Assembly (NCBI GenBank): GCA_900539715.1
Contig: UQDA01000001.1
Location: 124,001 to 188,000, forward strand
Source: an uncultured Lachnospiraceae bacterium
Lineage (GTDB): Bacteria; Bacillota; Clostridia; Lachnospirales; Lachnospiraceae
Length of the DNA stretch: 64,000 nt
Reading direction: 5' to 3'
Shown here: positions 25,302-34,608 of the stretch, piece by piece
Layout of the letters: each line of letters starts with the position of its first letter
How positions within the stretch are numbered: position 1 is the first letter of the stretch
Position numbers and translations under genes: made by a program
The notes under the pieces: model-generated
Seen by the model: the letters and a program-made list of their open reading frames with translations, nothing else
What the model was told of the DNA's origin: nothing
Databases searched by the model: none

Positions 25302-27131
25302 TTATCTCCCGCCGGCATCACCAAACAGCTTTGCCTTGTGCTCCGGCGCATGCACCATCAGGTTATACCGTTCATTCCCGCATTTATAAAGGCATACGCC
25401 CCTCTGGGGATACCGGATCAGCTGATATTCACACTCCTCCAGCTGCAGGGTATCCGTATAGAATTTTGCATCGATGCTCCCGGCATTGAACAAAAACTGA
25501 TGGGTCGGGATTGAAAACAACGGCTTTGTATATTCCCGTATGCCGTCCAAATTAAAATCTTCCAGATTCTGGCTCGCAATGATCACGGCAGAATCCTTTT
25601 TCCTTACCCTCTTTGAAAAATTACGCACATATTCCACGGCGGTCAGGTTCGACAGAAACAGATAAAATTCATCCAGACTTGCCGCCGCATTTCCCTGTGT
25701 CAGCAGTTCATTGCTCATAAAGGAAAGCACATTAAAAAGCAGCGCATCCTTTAAGCTCCTGCTTGCCTGCAAAAGTCCCTTTACCCCAAAGGTAATAAAC
25801 CCGGAGTCTGTGATATTGGTATGCCCGTTAAAAAACTTACTTTCTGCCCCTATGCACATGGAATGCAGCCCCAACAGGATTCCCTGCAGCATTTCTGCCG
25901 TATAAATCTGTTTACCATTTTCATCAAACCTTTTATATTCCTCTTCCATAAAACCATACAGGTCTGATAAAACAGGATAATCATAAGAGTTCATGCGGTC
26001 AAAATGGCTTCTGTCACTGATTCCCCACTTGGCATAAAGCTTCTGTACCATGATCTCTATCACATCGAGCTCCCTGTCCGTAAAATCCTTATAGCTCCTA
26101 AAAAAATCCTTCAGGAAGCTGATATGCTGTGACAAGCGCGACCGGATGCGGAACGTCTGCGGTGCATCCGCATCCTCTAGCCCGCTGCTGTCATCCCACA
26201 TTTTAGGCTCCAGCGGATTGATCAAAAACTCGCCGCCCATCAGGTCGATAAAACATCCCCCCAGATTTTTCGTAAGCTCTTCATATTCCATTTCAGGGTC
26301 AAGGGCGCATATCCGCATGCCCGCCTCCCGTAAATTTGTTAAGATGAGCTTCAGCAGATAACTTTTCCCTTGTCCGCTGTTTCCCAAAATCAGGATGTTC
26401 GCATTGGTCTTATCATCCGTACGTCTGTTAAAATCCACGATCACATTGCTTCCAAACTTATCCTTCCCGACATAAAATCCATTCGGGTCCGTTTTTCCGG
26501 AATAATGGAACGGATAAAGGTTTGCCACACTGCTGGCGGGCAATACACGTTCAAACTGATCCCCGAATAGATTCCTCCCTGTCGGCATCACACACCGAAA
26601 TCCCTGTTGCTGCCGCAAAAGCAGACGGTCCACATTTAACTTCGCACGTATCAGTTCTGTCAGTACCTCTGTCTGTAAAAGCTTAAAACGCTCCAGGTCA
26701 TGGGCACACAGCTCCAGATAGACCGCCGTATGCAAAAGCGGCTCCCTGTTTCTGTGCATCTGCGCCACAATCGCCGTTACGTCCTGAAGGTTACTTTCTG
26801 CCAGCACAGTCTGCTGTAGGTCGTTCGTGCTGCTCCGGTCCAACCGGTTTTTATTTACCGCGTTGCTGATGATCCTTTTTTCTTCCATCGCCGTAACATG
26901 ACGGGTATAGATGTGGAGCGTTACGCCATCCTTTTCCCCGAGATGGGACAGGATTGCCTGCTCATCCGTCGCAGTCGGGTATTCCCTGATCGCCCATACA
27001 CAGCGGTAAGTATTTCCGCATATAAAATGGTCTGTTTCAAACCGGATCACTGACGGCGCAATCATATCCAGAAATTCCCGGATATGGGAATCTTCCCTGT
27101 TTTCCTCAAAATCTTTCTGATGTTTTTTCAA
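25302..27131 (-). CDS. VirB4-type conjugation ATPase
   Basis: About 609 residues from a TTG start at 27131, chosen because GGAGG lies seven bases upstream; an in-frame ATG at 27176 has no such site. Walker A (GNSGQGKS) is at about 250-257, and later motifs include SLDEFYLFLSN (Walker B region) and the IIASQNLEDF block. VirB4 powers assembly and substrate passage through the type IV channel at the inner face of the membrane. It is compact compared with 800-residue homologues because the N-terminal portion is encoded separately or reduced. Confidence 0.93.
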   Translation of the reverse strand: MKKHQKDFEENREDSHIREFLDMIAPSVIRFETDHFICGNTYRCVWAIREYPTATDEQAILSHLGEKDGVTLHIYTRHVTAMEEKRIISNAVNKNRLDRSSTNDLQQTVLAESNLQDVTAIVAQMHRNREPLLHTAVYLELCAHDLERFKLLQTEVLTELIRAKLNVDRLLLRQQQGFRCVMPTGRNLFGDQFERVLPASSVANLYPFHYSGKTDPNGFYVGKDKFGSNVIVDFNRRTDDKTNANILILGNSGQGKSYLLKLILTNLREAGMRICALDPEMEYEELTKNLGGCFIDLMGGEFLINPLEPKMWDDSSGLEDADAPQTFRIRSRLSQHISFLKDFFRSYKDFTDRELDVIEIMVQKLYAKWGISDRSHFDRMNSYDYPVLSDLYGFMEEEYKRFDENGKQIYTAEMLQGILLGLHSMCIGAESKFFNGHTNITDSGFITFGVKGLLQASRSLKDALLFNVLSFMSNELLTQGNAAASLDEFYLFLSNLTAVEYVRNFSKRVRKKDSAVIIASQNLEDFNLDGIREYTKPLFSIPTHQFLFNAGSIDAKFYTDTLQLEECEYQLIRYPQRGVCLYKCGNERYNLMVHAPEHKAKLFGDAGGR

Positions 27132-27217
27132 CTTTCTGCCTCCATGACTGAAAAAATCCCGTCTGCCTTCCGGCATCCGGGATTCGATTTTTTCCTGTTA
27201 TATAAGTTCCTGCCCTT

Positions 27218-27817
27218 TTAATCCTCCTGAATGATCCAACGCTCTCCGTCAAAATCTTCAAACTTTTCCGTTGTCACATTTTGCTCATAATATACGGCAA
27301 GAAGGCGCTTGATGTCCTCCCTTCCCGCCCTGCTGACAGAAAAGCCCTGTTCTTTCAGGGATTTTTCAATTCGTGACAGATAAGCCAGAGCCTCCCGCTC
27401 TTCTTCCTCCTTCAACCGGACGATGATTAAAAATTCCCTCGCTGTTGCCATCTGAACCTGTATCCGGTCAAGATGCTTCTGGTCTTTTTCCAGCAGGCTG
27501 CGCACCACAGGGTTTTGTTCCTCCTCCATCCTCCTGCGTAAGAACAGTTTATTCTCTTCAAAGCTCTCCCTGCTGTTTAAGCATAACATCTCAACTTCCG
27601 CTACCCCTTTCAGCACCGTCATCAATGCATATATCCGTCTCCCGATGCTCGCTTCTGACAGCACGGATAAATTTGCCGGTTTTATCAGAAAATACACCAG
27701 CGTCTCCTGACCGTATGTCACAAGTCCATATTCCGTAAGTGCCTGTACACCGATCAGATGGCGCGTATCTGTCTCCTGCCTCCGCTTTCTTTCCCTTTTC
27801 CCTATATATCCGCTCAC
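27218..27817 (-). CDS. Conserved ICE protein next to VirB4
   Basis: About 199 residues. The GTG at 27817 overlaps the stop of the PrgI-like gene (GTGA), with AGGAGG eight bases upstream. The centre (EYGLVTYGQETLVYFLIKPANLSVLSE) resembles the N-terminal substrate-side domain often fused to VirB4/TraE proteins, which may explain why the downstream VirB4 is short. Highly charged, no membrane segment. Likely part of the VirB4 complex (inference). Confidence 0.6.
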   Translation of the reverse strand: MSGYIGKRERKRRQETDTRHLIGVQALTEYGLVTYGQETLVYFLIKPANLSVLSEASIGRRIYALMTVLKGVAEVEMLCLNSRESFEENKLFLRRRMEEEQNPVVRSLLEKDQKHLDRIQVQMATAREFLIIVRLKEEEEREALAYLSRIEKSLKEQGFSVSRAGREDIKRLLAVYYEQNVTTEKFEDFDGERWIIQED

Positions 27818-28080
27818 TCTGAACACCTCCTCCATTCAAAGCTCTGCTGACGGATAAAGAAGAACTCACATGCATATCTGATAAAATCCAGAATGCTGGC
27901 ATCCTCAAAACGGATCGTCAGAAACGCATAAACTGCCGTCAGCACTGCCGGGAAAAAGATTCCCGCCTGTGTCAGCGCCAGCACCGACGCCACCGCGCAG
28001 ACCCCTGTAATCCCAAGGTCTTTTAATTGCCAAAGCCACAGGGTAGCCCTTGACTTTAAATTATCAGGGTAAATATACAT
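27814..28080 (-). CDS. PrgI/VirB3-like membrane protein
   Basis: 88 residues starting MYIYPDNLKSRATLWLWQLKDLGI, with two hydrophobic segments near residues 22-55. This is the PrgI-family pattern of Gram-positive conjugation systems, the counterpart of VirB3, a small inner-membrane partner of VirB4. It overlaps the next gene by four bases, and VirB4 follows. AGGAG precedes the ATG. Confidence 0.8.
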   Translation of the reverse strand: MYIYPDNLKSRATLWLWQLKDLGITGVCAVASVLALTQAGIFFPAVLTAVYAFLTIRFEDASILDFIRYACEFFFIRQQSFEWRRCSE

Positions 28081-28092
28081 ATTTTTTTCTCC

Positions 28093-29316
28093 TCACACGC
28101 CTTCAAAATCTCCGTTTTCATCCAATTCTCTGTTTTTCTGCAAAAAGCAAGCGATCCGCCGCAGGACAAAGTCCACACAGGGAATCGCCACGCTATTTCC
28201 AAGGGCACGGTATCTCGCATTGTCAGATGCCCCCGGAATATCCGTCCATCCGTCCGGAAACCCCTGCAGCCGTTCGCACTCCAATGGTGTCAGGCGGCGC
28301 ACCTGTTCTTTATTTTCTACAACGCACTTATCCCCATTGATATACTGGTTTCCTGCTCCCTTATAATCTGAATAAGTGAGCGTCCCGACTGTTTTCTGAT
28401 AAGTTTCCTTCTCACAAAATACCGCATGACGGTCCATACACGTCAGACTGTAGCTCACATCCGGCAGACACCCCAAGCCATTTCCCCCATTCTGCAGCTG
28501 TCTGCCGATAATATTTCCCGTAATACAATAGCTTCTGGGATTCATGGCACACTTCCTGTTTTCTTCTCCTGTCATCCTTCTATCCCCGCCTGTTTCTTCA
28601 GCGCCCAAAGAAGCTGCTCCGGGAGCTTCTTCCCCCTTGCTTTTACCCTTTCCAGTATCCCCCGGCACGCTTTCTGGCTCAAATAATATCTTTGGGGCGG
28701 TGAGTCCTCCAAAATCTGCCACAAGAAAGATTCGACGGCGACGCTGGGGGACTCCCCAGTATTGAGCGTCCAGCACTCGCCAAGCCACGCTGCATCGTTT
28801 TCCCAAAATGGCAGCCCCAGCAGATTCCCAGCGCCCGGTGTCAGGTCGAGGCACATCACAGGAACAGTCTGCGATCCGGATGATTTCCTGCAGGACCGCC
28901 CTGAAATCCTCCCCCGCCGCACTGCTGAATGCTCCCGGCACATTTTCCCAGACCATATACCGAGGTCGTCTAAGGTCATCTGATATCCCTCTTGTACCAT
29001 CTGCATCCCTCATCTCCTTTACGATCCGCACCTGTTCCATAAATAATCCTGACCGTTCTCCCGACAGCCCTTTTCTTTTCCCAGCTACGGACAAATCCTG
29101 ACAGGGGCTGCCGCCGCAGATAATATCCACAGGAGGGATATTTTTCCCGTCGACTCTCGTGATATCCCCTAAATGTTCCATTTCCGGGAAATGGATTTTT
29201 GTTACCCGGATTGGGAATGCCTCTACCTCGCTTGCCCAAACTGGCTTTATCCCATTATGGACAGCTGCCAGCGGAAATCCCCCGATCCCATCGAACAGAC
29301 TCCCCAATGTCCACAT
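28093..29316 (-). CDS. C5-cytosine DNA methyltransferase
   Basis: 407 residues. Motif I is SLFDGIGG (residues 6-13), motif IV GGSPCQ with catalytic Cys72, motif VI ENV at 124-126, motif VIII QRRRRIF and the C-terminal GNSVAIP. It is a full-length Dcm-type enzyme with an additional long variable stretch between motifs VIII and IX, the target-recognition region. No restriction endonuclease gene lies near, so it is an orphan methylase, likely protecting the element from host restriction. GTG start after AAGGGGGAG. Confidence 0.95.
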   Translation of the reverse strand: MWTLGSLFDGIGGFPLAAVHNGIKPVWASEVEAFPIRVTKIHFPEMEHLGDITRVDGKNIPPVDIICGGSPCQDLSVAGKRKGLSGERSGLFMEQVRIVKEMRDADGTRGISDDLRRPRYMVWENVPGAFSSAAGEDFRAVLQEIIRIADCSCDVPRPDTGRWESAGAAILGKRCSVAWRVLDAQYWGVPQRRRRIFLVADFGGLTAPKILFEPESVPGDTGKGKSKGEEAPGAASLGAEETGGDRRMTGEENRKCAMNPRSYCITGNIIGRQLQNGGNGLGCLPDVSYSLTCMDRHAVFCEKETYQKTVGTLTYSDYKGAGNQYINGDKCVVENKEQVRRLTPLECERLQGFPDGWTDIPGASDNARYRALGNSVAIPCVDFVLRRIACFLQKNRELDENGDFEGV

Positions 29317-29327
29317 CCAGCTCCCCC

Positions 29328-29867
29328 TTATTCCAATTTCATCATCTGCTTTTTCTCAGCCCTCTGCATTCCTGCATTCCAAAACTGGATAGTATCCCCT
29401 TCCTTTTCCAAAAGCTCCTCCAGCCGCTTTATCAGATTTTCAACATGCCCCTGCCAGCCAATCCAGTTTTCTTCCTTCAGCCAGCCGTTCCACTGATATT
29501 CTTTGCTCCTTTCCCTGCTCCGTCTCAGCATATCTTTCAAATAGTTTCGGATTACCATGACCGTTTTCCGCTTTCCTTCAAACTGCGTTATTTTTGCAAA
29601 ATTCATTTCTTTGCTTTTTTTATCGGAACCTCCATATAATCTATACTGCTCCCCATCCAGATACGCCATAATGACCTCTGCCAACACCATTGGCTTTGTA
29701 TGCACTTTCCCATCTTCGCACACATCCCCATAAGCATCCCAGCATTTGCTTCCCCCACTCAACTTCTCCAACTGCAAATGCCCGTCCTTTGGAAGTATCT
29801 TTTCCAGTTCGATTATAATATCCAGCCCTTCATCCGACTCTAAGGCTTTGATTCCCCAGCATCCCAT
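29328..29867 (-). CDS. DUF4259-like protein
   Basis: About 179 residues from ATG 29867 (AGGAGG seven bases upstream). It begins MGCWGIKALESDEGLDII, matching the MGxWGxxxxxxDxAxD opening of DUF4259 proteins, whose function is unknown. The rest is charged with a tryptophan-rich part (KEYQWNGWLKEENWIGWQGH). It lies between the cytosine methylase and the VirB6-like gene. Confidence 0.65.
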   Translation of the reverse strand: MGCWGIKALESDEGLDIIIELEKILPKDGHLQLEKLSGGSKCWDAYGDVCEDGKVHTKPMVLAEVIMAYLDGEQYRLYGGSDKKSKEMNFAKITQFEGKRKTVMVIRNYLKDMLRRSRERSKEYQWNGWLKEENWIGWQGHVENLIKRLEELLEKEGDTIQFWNAGMQRAEKKQMMKLE

Positions 29868-29890
29868 TTCCAAACCTCCTGATATCGTTT

Positions 29891-30796
29891 TTATTTTACC
29901 GTGATTGCCTGCACCACAGACCGGGTCAGGTTTATCGCCCCCTGCGCCGCATAAAATGCCCCCGTTACATTAGCCCTCGTTGTTGTATCCAGCCCAAACT
30001 GCCCTGCGATCCGGGGGACTTCCCCTGCCGATAACATCAGCCCCATCCCCAACAGCGCATGGTCCTTTACTGCCATCAGCCCTGCCGTCAGGATCACTGC
30101 CTGCAAAAAAGCTGTCAGGCACATCCCTACCACCTGCTTGCACCAGCTGATAAATCCATCTGTATATCCCCGCGGGACACTGAACAGATAAAGGCTTCCA
30201 ACAGAAATCTGGATGAGAAGGATGCCTCCCCTTTTTAAATTTGCAAAAAACACCTTTATGACCGCATATCCCATCAAGATCAAAAGGAATATCATTAAAA
30301 TCGGGCTGTCTACTGCAGATATCCCGCCAAACACGCCCGACACAGCTGCTTCCTGCCAGGTCCCGGCATCCTTTAGCGAGGAAAGTATCCGCTGCGCCGC
30401 CTCCCCAAATGTCTCCCCGGAACCGCTCAGGCCACGCGTCAGACTTGCCTGCAGCGATACACACAGGCGGTACAGCTCCACCGGCACGGTCGAAAACAAG
30501 CTTGCCGCAAAAAAGCCCTTCAACGCATTTACCCCTGTTTCCCGTATGCTCCCTCTTCCATTTTGATACTCTATCCCACACTCAAACCCTGCTACCACAA
30601 GACCTGTCACATACAAAGCCCATGCCAGACAGGAAAAAAACATTACGATTGCCTGTACCCATTCCATTTCAAACAGGTCTGCCCCCATATTTCCCATCTG
30701 AGCAAAAAAGCTTCCCAAAAATCCTACGATCTGTCCATAGACCCAGTCCGTAATCTGCCCCAGGACCGTGTCCGCAACAAAATCCCATATAAACAT
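29891..30796 (-). CDS. VirB6/TrbL-like polytopic membrane protein
   Basis: 301 residues with about six to seven hydrophobic segments and a C-terminal soluble tail (FGLDTTTRANVTGAFYAAQGAINLTRSVVQAITVK). This is the organisation of the CD0411/TrbL-like channel protein of Gram-positive ICEs, the VirB6 counterpart forming part of the inner-membrane channel. A VirB2-like small protein gene precedes it by 24 bp. Confidence 0.82.
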   Translation of the reverse strand: MFIWDFVADTVLGQITDWVYGQIVGFLGSFFAQMGNMGADLFEMEWVQAIVMFFSCLAWALYVTGLVVAGFECGIEYQNGRGSIRETGVNALKGFFAASLFSTVPVELYRLCVSLQASLTRGLSGSGETFGEAAQRILSSLKDAGTWQEAAVSGVFGGISAVDSPILMIFLLILMGYAVIKVFFANLKRGGILLIQISVGSLYLFSVPRGYTDGFISWCKQVVGMCLTAFLQAVILTAGLMAVKDHALLGMGLMLSAGEVPRIAGQFGLDTTTRANVTGAFYAAQGAINLTRSVVQAITVK

Positions 30797-30820
30797 CTGC
30801 CGCTCCCCTGTCCCTTTTTA

Positions 30821-31159
30821 TCAGATTCCGAGTATCTTCCATACATACATCGGCGCAGTCAGCATCAGCACAAGACACACAAATAAGATAGCGGGCGGCG
30901 CCCAGTCAAACTGCCCATGTTTGCGGTAATCAAAATATGCTGTCCCCAGCTTCCCGAAAAAGAAAACTGCCAGGATCATATCTATCGCCGGGAACACCAC
31001 GTTGTCCACCACAGTTTTTATCTGCCCTGCCGCACTGCTCCATGTTTCCTCGATCACGCCCGCCACATTTGCTTCCTTTGCACACACGGGAAACGCCATC
31101 ATCCCTGCCGCCAGCATGACAGCCCCCAGTAAACACACGACTTTTTTTGTTTTCTGCAT
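30821..31159 (-). CDS. DUF3852 (VirB2-like) membrane protein
   Basis: 112 residues. A signal-peptide-like start (ends near AFPVCA, residue 27) is followed by two hydrophobic segments (about residues 52-70 and 87-108). This pattern fits DUF3852, a small protein linked to VirB6-like genes in Clostridial conjugative elements and proposed to be VirB2-like. AAGGGAG precedes the ATG. Confidence 0.75.
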   Translation of the reverse strand: MQKTKKVVCLLGAVMLAAGMMAFPVCAKEANVAGVIEETWSSAAGQIKTVVDNVVFPAIDMILAVFFFGKLGTAYFDYRKHGQFDWAPPAILFVCLVLMLTAPMYVWKILGI

Positions 31160-31177
31160 TTAAAATCTCCCTTCTTT

Positions 31178-32884
31178 TCATCTCCCCGGATTCTGGGGCG
31201 CGATATGCCAGTCTTCCCAGAGGTTCCCCTGTATCTGCAAGGTATCCGTCAGATTCCTGGCAAGCATCCCCGCCGGAGTCCAACAATCCATCAGCCATGT
31301 ATATGGCGTATAACTTCCATCCGGATACCAGATTGGAGTAAAATGGGTCCTTCCCCTGTAAGTGCTGTAGCTGTTTTCAAAAAATTCATGAGACATGCCA
31401 TAGCCATCCCCCATGCGCTCTAATAATCTCCAGAAGGTTTCATATCCGAATTCCGGGAAATAGGTGACTGCATTCTGCGCAGGGGTTACCGCATCCGGCT
31501 GGTCCGTCTGCACAGAAGTCATGACCCTTTCATGAAACCCGTATCCTGATTTCATCGTTTTCCCATTTGCAGTCGGGGATTTTTCATCCACCCAAAGCTC
31601 CATAGATGCACTCAGGCTGGCAGAATGACGTTCCAGCAAAAACTCCCACCAGCCTTCGTCAACCCAATATCCCTCTTCCTCTGCCTCCGGTGTCTCATGC
31701 CAGACCCATTCTGCCTTCCACCACGGCTTCCACACACTCCATCCTGTCGTTGTTGCTTCACTCCGATAAGGTATCGGCACAGCCTGAAAGCTATCGTTTC
31801 TATCGTCCGCATTCGGGTCCGGAGGGGGATTTTCCCCAAGTTCTGTAATCCTTGCCGTAATGATCCCTTTTTCTGCAGTTCCGCCTCCCTCTACCGTTAC
31901 AGGGATTTCCATGACCTGCTCCTCTTTTGGCGTTGTCCATCGTACCCATGCCAGCTGTTCCTCCCCTTCCGGATAATAGACATTTTCTACCCTGTAATCA
32001 CGCCCACCTATCTGAAATGTCACAGTTACCGGATGCTCCGGGTCGCTCTGTCCCCCCTTGATCCGGACAGACGTGATGACTTCTGTATTTGTCCGGTATT
32101 CATAGTCATAGCTCGCTACTTCCGGTCCTTCCGGCAGGATATCCTGAAACCGGACAATCCCAAGCCCAAGGCTGCTTTTTATTTCTTCATCCGATACCGT
32201 CTGGTCCGTGCTCTTTCCCCACGCCGGATATCCTAAATCCCCTGTTTCCAAAAACATGGACAGCGGAAGGTTTTTATGCGTAAAAGATACCATCCGCTTC
32301 CGCAGCCCGCCGCTTAATTTCTCATCATAAAGCGCAGCTTCCGTAGCGGTCGTTGCGATCATGCTCCCCTGAAAACGGTAATAACCGACCGGCTCTAAAA
32401 GCAGCTTATATCCCCCGCTTACCAACACTTCAAAGTCCATCCCGGTCAAACCTGCGATACTCCTGATGACCTGTTCATCCGTAAAATAATTTTTGATCGC
32501 TTCGATATTGGCAGCACCATTGCTTTGAGAACTGATAATCTTAGGCAGTGCCTGCGCAGGGTTCACATATTCATAAGTGCCTGTATCCACTGACAGGGCA
32601 GTTCCTCCAGAATAAGAAAGTTTACATACCTTCCCGAAAGAGTAATCTATTTTCGGTTTTTTGTTTGTCAGGTCGACCGGCCTTGTGACCGGCTCCCTGC
32701 CCTCTGCCCGGACCACCGTCACACGCACCCCGTCATTGCCCGGCGACCACACATTCTGGCTGCTCCCCTGCCCCATGCTTCCCCCGCCGCCGTCCACATT
32801 TCCATCCCCCACTGCCTTCACTGGAATGGCACACAGCCAGCAACAAAGGAACACAGCACATAAAATCCTCCATTTTCCTTTCAC
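31178..32884 (-). CDS. Large secreted protein of the transfer region
   Basis: 568 residues with a signal peptide (residues 1-24, ending IPVKA). The mature protein begins with a glycine-rich stretch and continues with beta-rich segments and a tryptophan-rich region (TTGWSVWKPWWKAEWVWHE near 380-400). No family is recognised. The GTG start has GGGAGG ahead. Being exported and encoded with channel proteins, it may form part of the outside face of the mating apparatus or an adhesin. Confidence 0.75.
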   Translation of the reverse strand: MKGKWRILCAVFLCCWLCAIPVKAVGDGNVDGGGGSMGQGSSQNVWSPGNDGVRVTVVRAEGREPVTRPVDLTNKKPKIDYSFGKVCKLSYSGGTALSVDTGTYEYVNPAQALPKIISSQSNGAANIEAIKNYFTDEQVIRSIAGLTGMDFEVLVSGGYKLLLEPVGYYRFQGSMIATTATEAALYDEKLSGGLRKRMVSFTHKNLPLSMFLETGDLGYPAWGKSTDQTVSDEEIKSSLGLGIVRFQDILPEGPEVASYDYEYRTNTEVITSVRIKGGQSDPEHPVTVTFQIGGRDYRVENVYYPEGEEQLAWVRWTTPKEEQVMEIPVTVEGGGTAEKGIITARITELGENPPPDPNADDRNDSFQAVPIPYRSEATTTGWSVWKPWWKAEWVWHETPEAEEEGYWVDEGWWEFLLERHSASLSASMELWVDEKSPTANGKTMKSGYGFHERVMTSVQTDQPDAVTPAQNAVTYFPEFGYETFWRLLERMGDGYGMSHEFFENSYSTYRGRTHFTPIWYPDGSYTPYTWLMDCWTPAGMLARNLTDTLQIQGNLWEDWHIAPQNPGR

Positions 32885-32903
32885 CGCTTTCCTCCCATAT
32901 ACG

Positions 32904-32930
32904 AAAAAAACACCGCTCTATGCGGTGCTT
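32904..32930 (-). terminator. Terminator inside the transfer series
   Basis: Minus-strand hairpin GCACCGC-ATAGA-GCGGTG followed by seven T residues. It stands between the DUF6550 gene and the large secreted-protein gene, splitting the Tad-like section from the channel section into separate transcripts, or allowing partial read-through. Confidence 0.85.
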
Positions 32931-32943
32931 TTCCCCATGATGT

Positions 32944-33522
32944 TTAATCCATCACGCCTATCTTATTTCCGTTTTCATACATATCCTGCGCGACAGTTCC
33001 CGAGCTGCCGCCGCCCTCATTTTCCACCCAGCCAAAGCCCGGTATAAAAATCTGTCCACCATCCGTGTCGCCCGCCTGAGGTTCCTCCTGCCCCGTTGTT
33101 TCCCCCGGTGCATTTTCTCCCGGCTGCTGATCCGGGTTTTTTAACGCCTCCTCCGGCACCTCCGGTTTTTTCACATCCGGCTGGATGCTTTGCACAGTGT
33201 CCTTCTCCTGTCCGTCATCCGCCCCATTCTCCAAGCCATCCTGTGCTGTCTCTCCCGATTCGGTTTCCGATTCTGTTTCAGCCTGCAGGCTCTCCGGTTC
33301 TGTCTCCACTATCCCATCCCCGTTTTGCGCCCCTTGCCCTTTTTCTTCCTCCTGTTCCATATCCACCGTTATCTCTGTAACTTCCCCGGTTTCTGCCTCA
33401 AACCGTTCCTCCGGCACAGCTTCCGGCTTTAACTGGAACCAGATTGCCACCAAAAGCCCTGCACACAATAAAATGCCTCCCAAAACCAGAAGATACCTTT
33501 TTGCCTTTTCTGTCAGTTTCAT
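32944..33522 (-). CDS. DUF6550 membrane-anchored protein
   Basis: About 192 residues from ATG 33522 (GGAGGAAG upstream). One N-terminal membrane segment (residues 9-28) leads into a long acidic, Glu/Gln/Pro-rich low-complexity stalk and a conserved ending, IFIPGFGWVENEGGGSSGTVAQDMYENGNKIG, typical of DUF6550. The function is unknown; the layout suggests a surface stalk with a small terminal module. Confidence 0.78.
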   Translation of the reverse strand: MKLTEKAKRYLLVLGGILLCAGLLVAIWFQLKPEAVPEERFEAETGEVTEITVDMEQEEEKGQGAQNGDGIVETEPESLQAETESETESGETAQDGLENGADDGQEKDTVQSIQPDVKKPEVPEEALKNPDQQPGENAPGETTGQEEPQAGDTDGGQIFIPGFGWVENEGGGSSGTVAQDMYENGNKIGVMD

Positions 33523-33597
33523 CTCTCTTCCTCCATATTTATCCATCGTTCCCCTGACCACAACATACTATAAACGGCCCGCAAAGTCTATCACTAC

Positions 33598-34194
33598 CTA
33601 AAAAACCTCCGTATATCCTGCCTGAACTTTCAACTCCATCTCAAGCGGTAATAACATTTTCCCTAAAAAGCGCACCGGGGCTTCCATCCGGATTATTCCC
33701 TCCGCTTCAAAACGCTGTGTCCCCGACGGGTCTGATGGCGCAAACGGTGCATTCCGTATCGTAACTTCCAGCCCATCCAGCGCAAATTCTTCTGTCTGTC
33801 CATCCCCCATATATTTGACACGCCTGCCGCCATCCAGCTGTGTCCCAAGTATTCTGTCCAGCTGTCCGTACACATCCCCCGTATCCAGCGTTTCTTCCCA
33901 AGTATCCTCCCCAAAGGGCTGATAACTTCCGGAATATCCCTCCCGCACACCATGATAGACCCCTGCATAATTATCATTTACCACGGAGATGATCGCATCT
34001 TCCAATGCATCCCTTACTCCGACTGCGATAATCTGGAGCCGGAAATACTCGCTGATCCCGCAAAAAATGACCAGTAACGCCAACGTTACCGCTGCCGCCA
34101 TCGGAACTCCTGAACCGCCCTTCCCTTTAAGGCATTCTATCGTCCTGCACACCAGTCCTCTTATCTTTTCTTTCCATCCGCCTTTTATTTCCAA
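33598..34194 (-). CDS. TadE-like pilus-assembly protein
   Basis: 198 residues from TTG 34194, which overlaps the upstream gene's end. A basic N-terminus precedes one hydrophobic segment (residues 30-52) and an extracellular region of about 140 residues. Minor-pilin-like layout and the position beside DUF4320, TadC, TadB and TadA genes suggest a TadE/F-type role. Sequence similarity alone is weak. Confidence 0.65.
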   Translation of the reverse strand: MEIKGGWKEKIRGLVCRTIECLKGKGGSGVPMAAAVTLALLVIFCGISEYFRLQIIAVGVRDALEDAIISVVNDNYAGVYHGVREGYSGSYQPFGEDTWEETLDTGDVYGQLDRILGTQLDGGRRVKYMGDGQTEEFALDGLEVTIRNAPFAPSDPSGTQRFEAEGIIRMEAPVRFLGKMLLPLEMELKVQAGYTEVF

Positions 34195-34592
34195 TACACC
34201 TCCGATTTCCCTGACGCCTCTGCCCGCAATGTGACCGGGAACGAACCAAATTTTCCAAACAGACCGATATTCGTTTCATAGGTGAGCGTTACGGACACAT
34301 CCTCATTTAGCTGTATCCGCCCCTCCTGCGACCATGAGATATCCGGTTCCAGACCTGTTTTTTCAATCAGGCTTTCCTCCCGACGGTCGGTTTCTGCCCC
34401 CACCCGACCTGATATTTCCGCTTCCCGCACCAGCTCTGTAGCAAACACATCCAACTGCTGTTTTTTTACAAACACCGGGAGTACCTGCACACACAGCGCC
34501 AGCACCAGCATCCCGCACAGGACCAGAACGACCATATCCACATATCCTTCCCCGCTCCGGTCCCGCCACAGCCGTTTCCACCGTTTTCCCAT
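34185..34592 (-). CDS. DUF4320 family minor-pilin-like protein
   Basis: About 135 residues from ATG 34592 (AAAGGGGAAAG upstream). It starts with a basic patch and GEGYVDMVVLVLCGMLVLALCVQVLPVF, a pilin-like hydrophobic helix preceded by GEGYVD, then a polar domain. DUF4320 is found in ICE-borne Tad-like clusters. The GEGYVD element recurs in the DUF6133 protein at 40250-40513, suggesting that both are handled by the same prepilin peptidase. Confidence 0.75.
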   Translation of the reverse strand: MGKRWKRLWRDRSGEGYVDMVVLVLCGMLVLALCVQVLPVFVKKQQLDVFATELVREAEISGRVGAETDRREESLIEKTGLEPDISWSQEGRIQLNEDVSVTLTYETNIGLFGKFGSFPVTLRAEASGKSEVYWK

Positions 34593-34608
34593 CTTTCCCC
34601 TTCTTTCT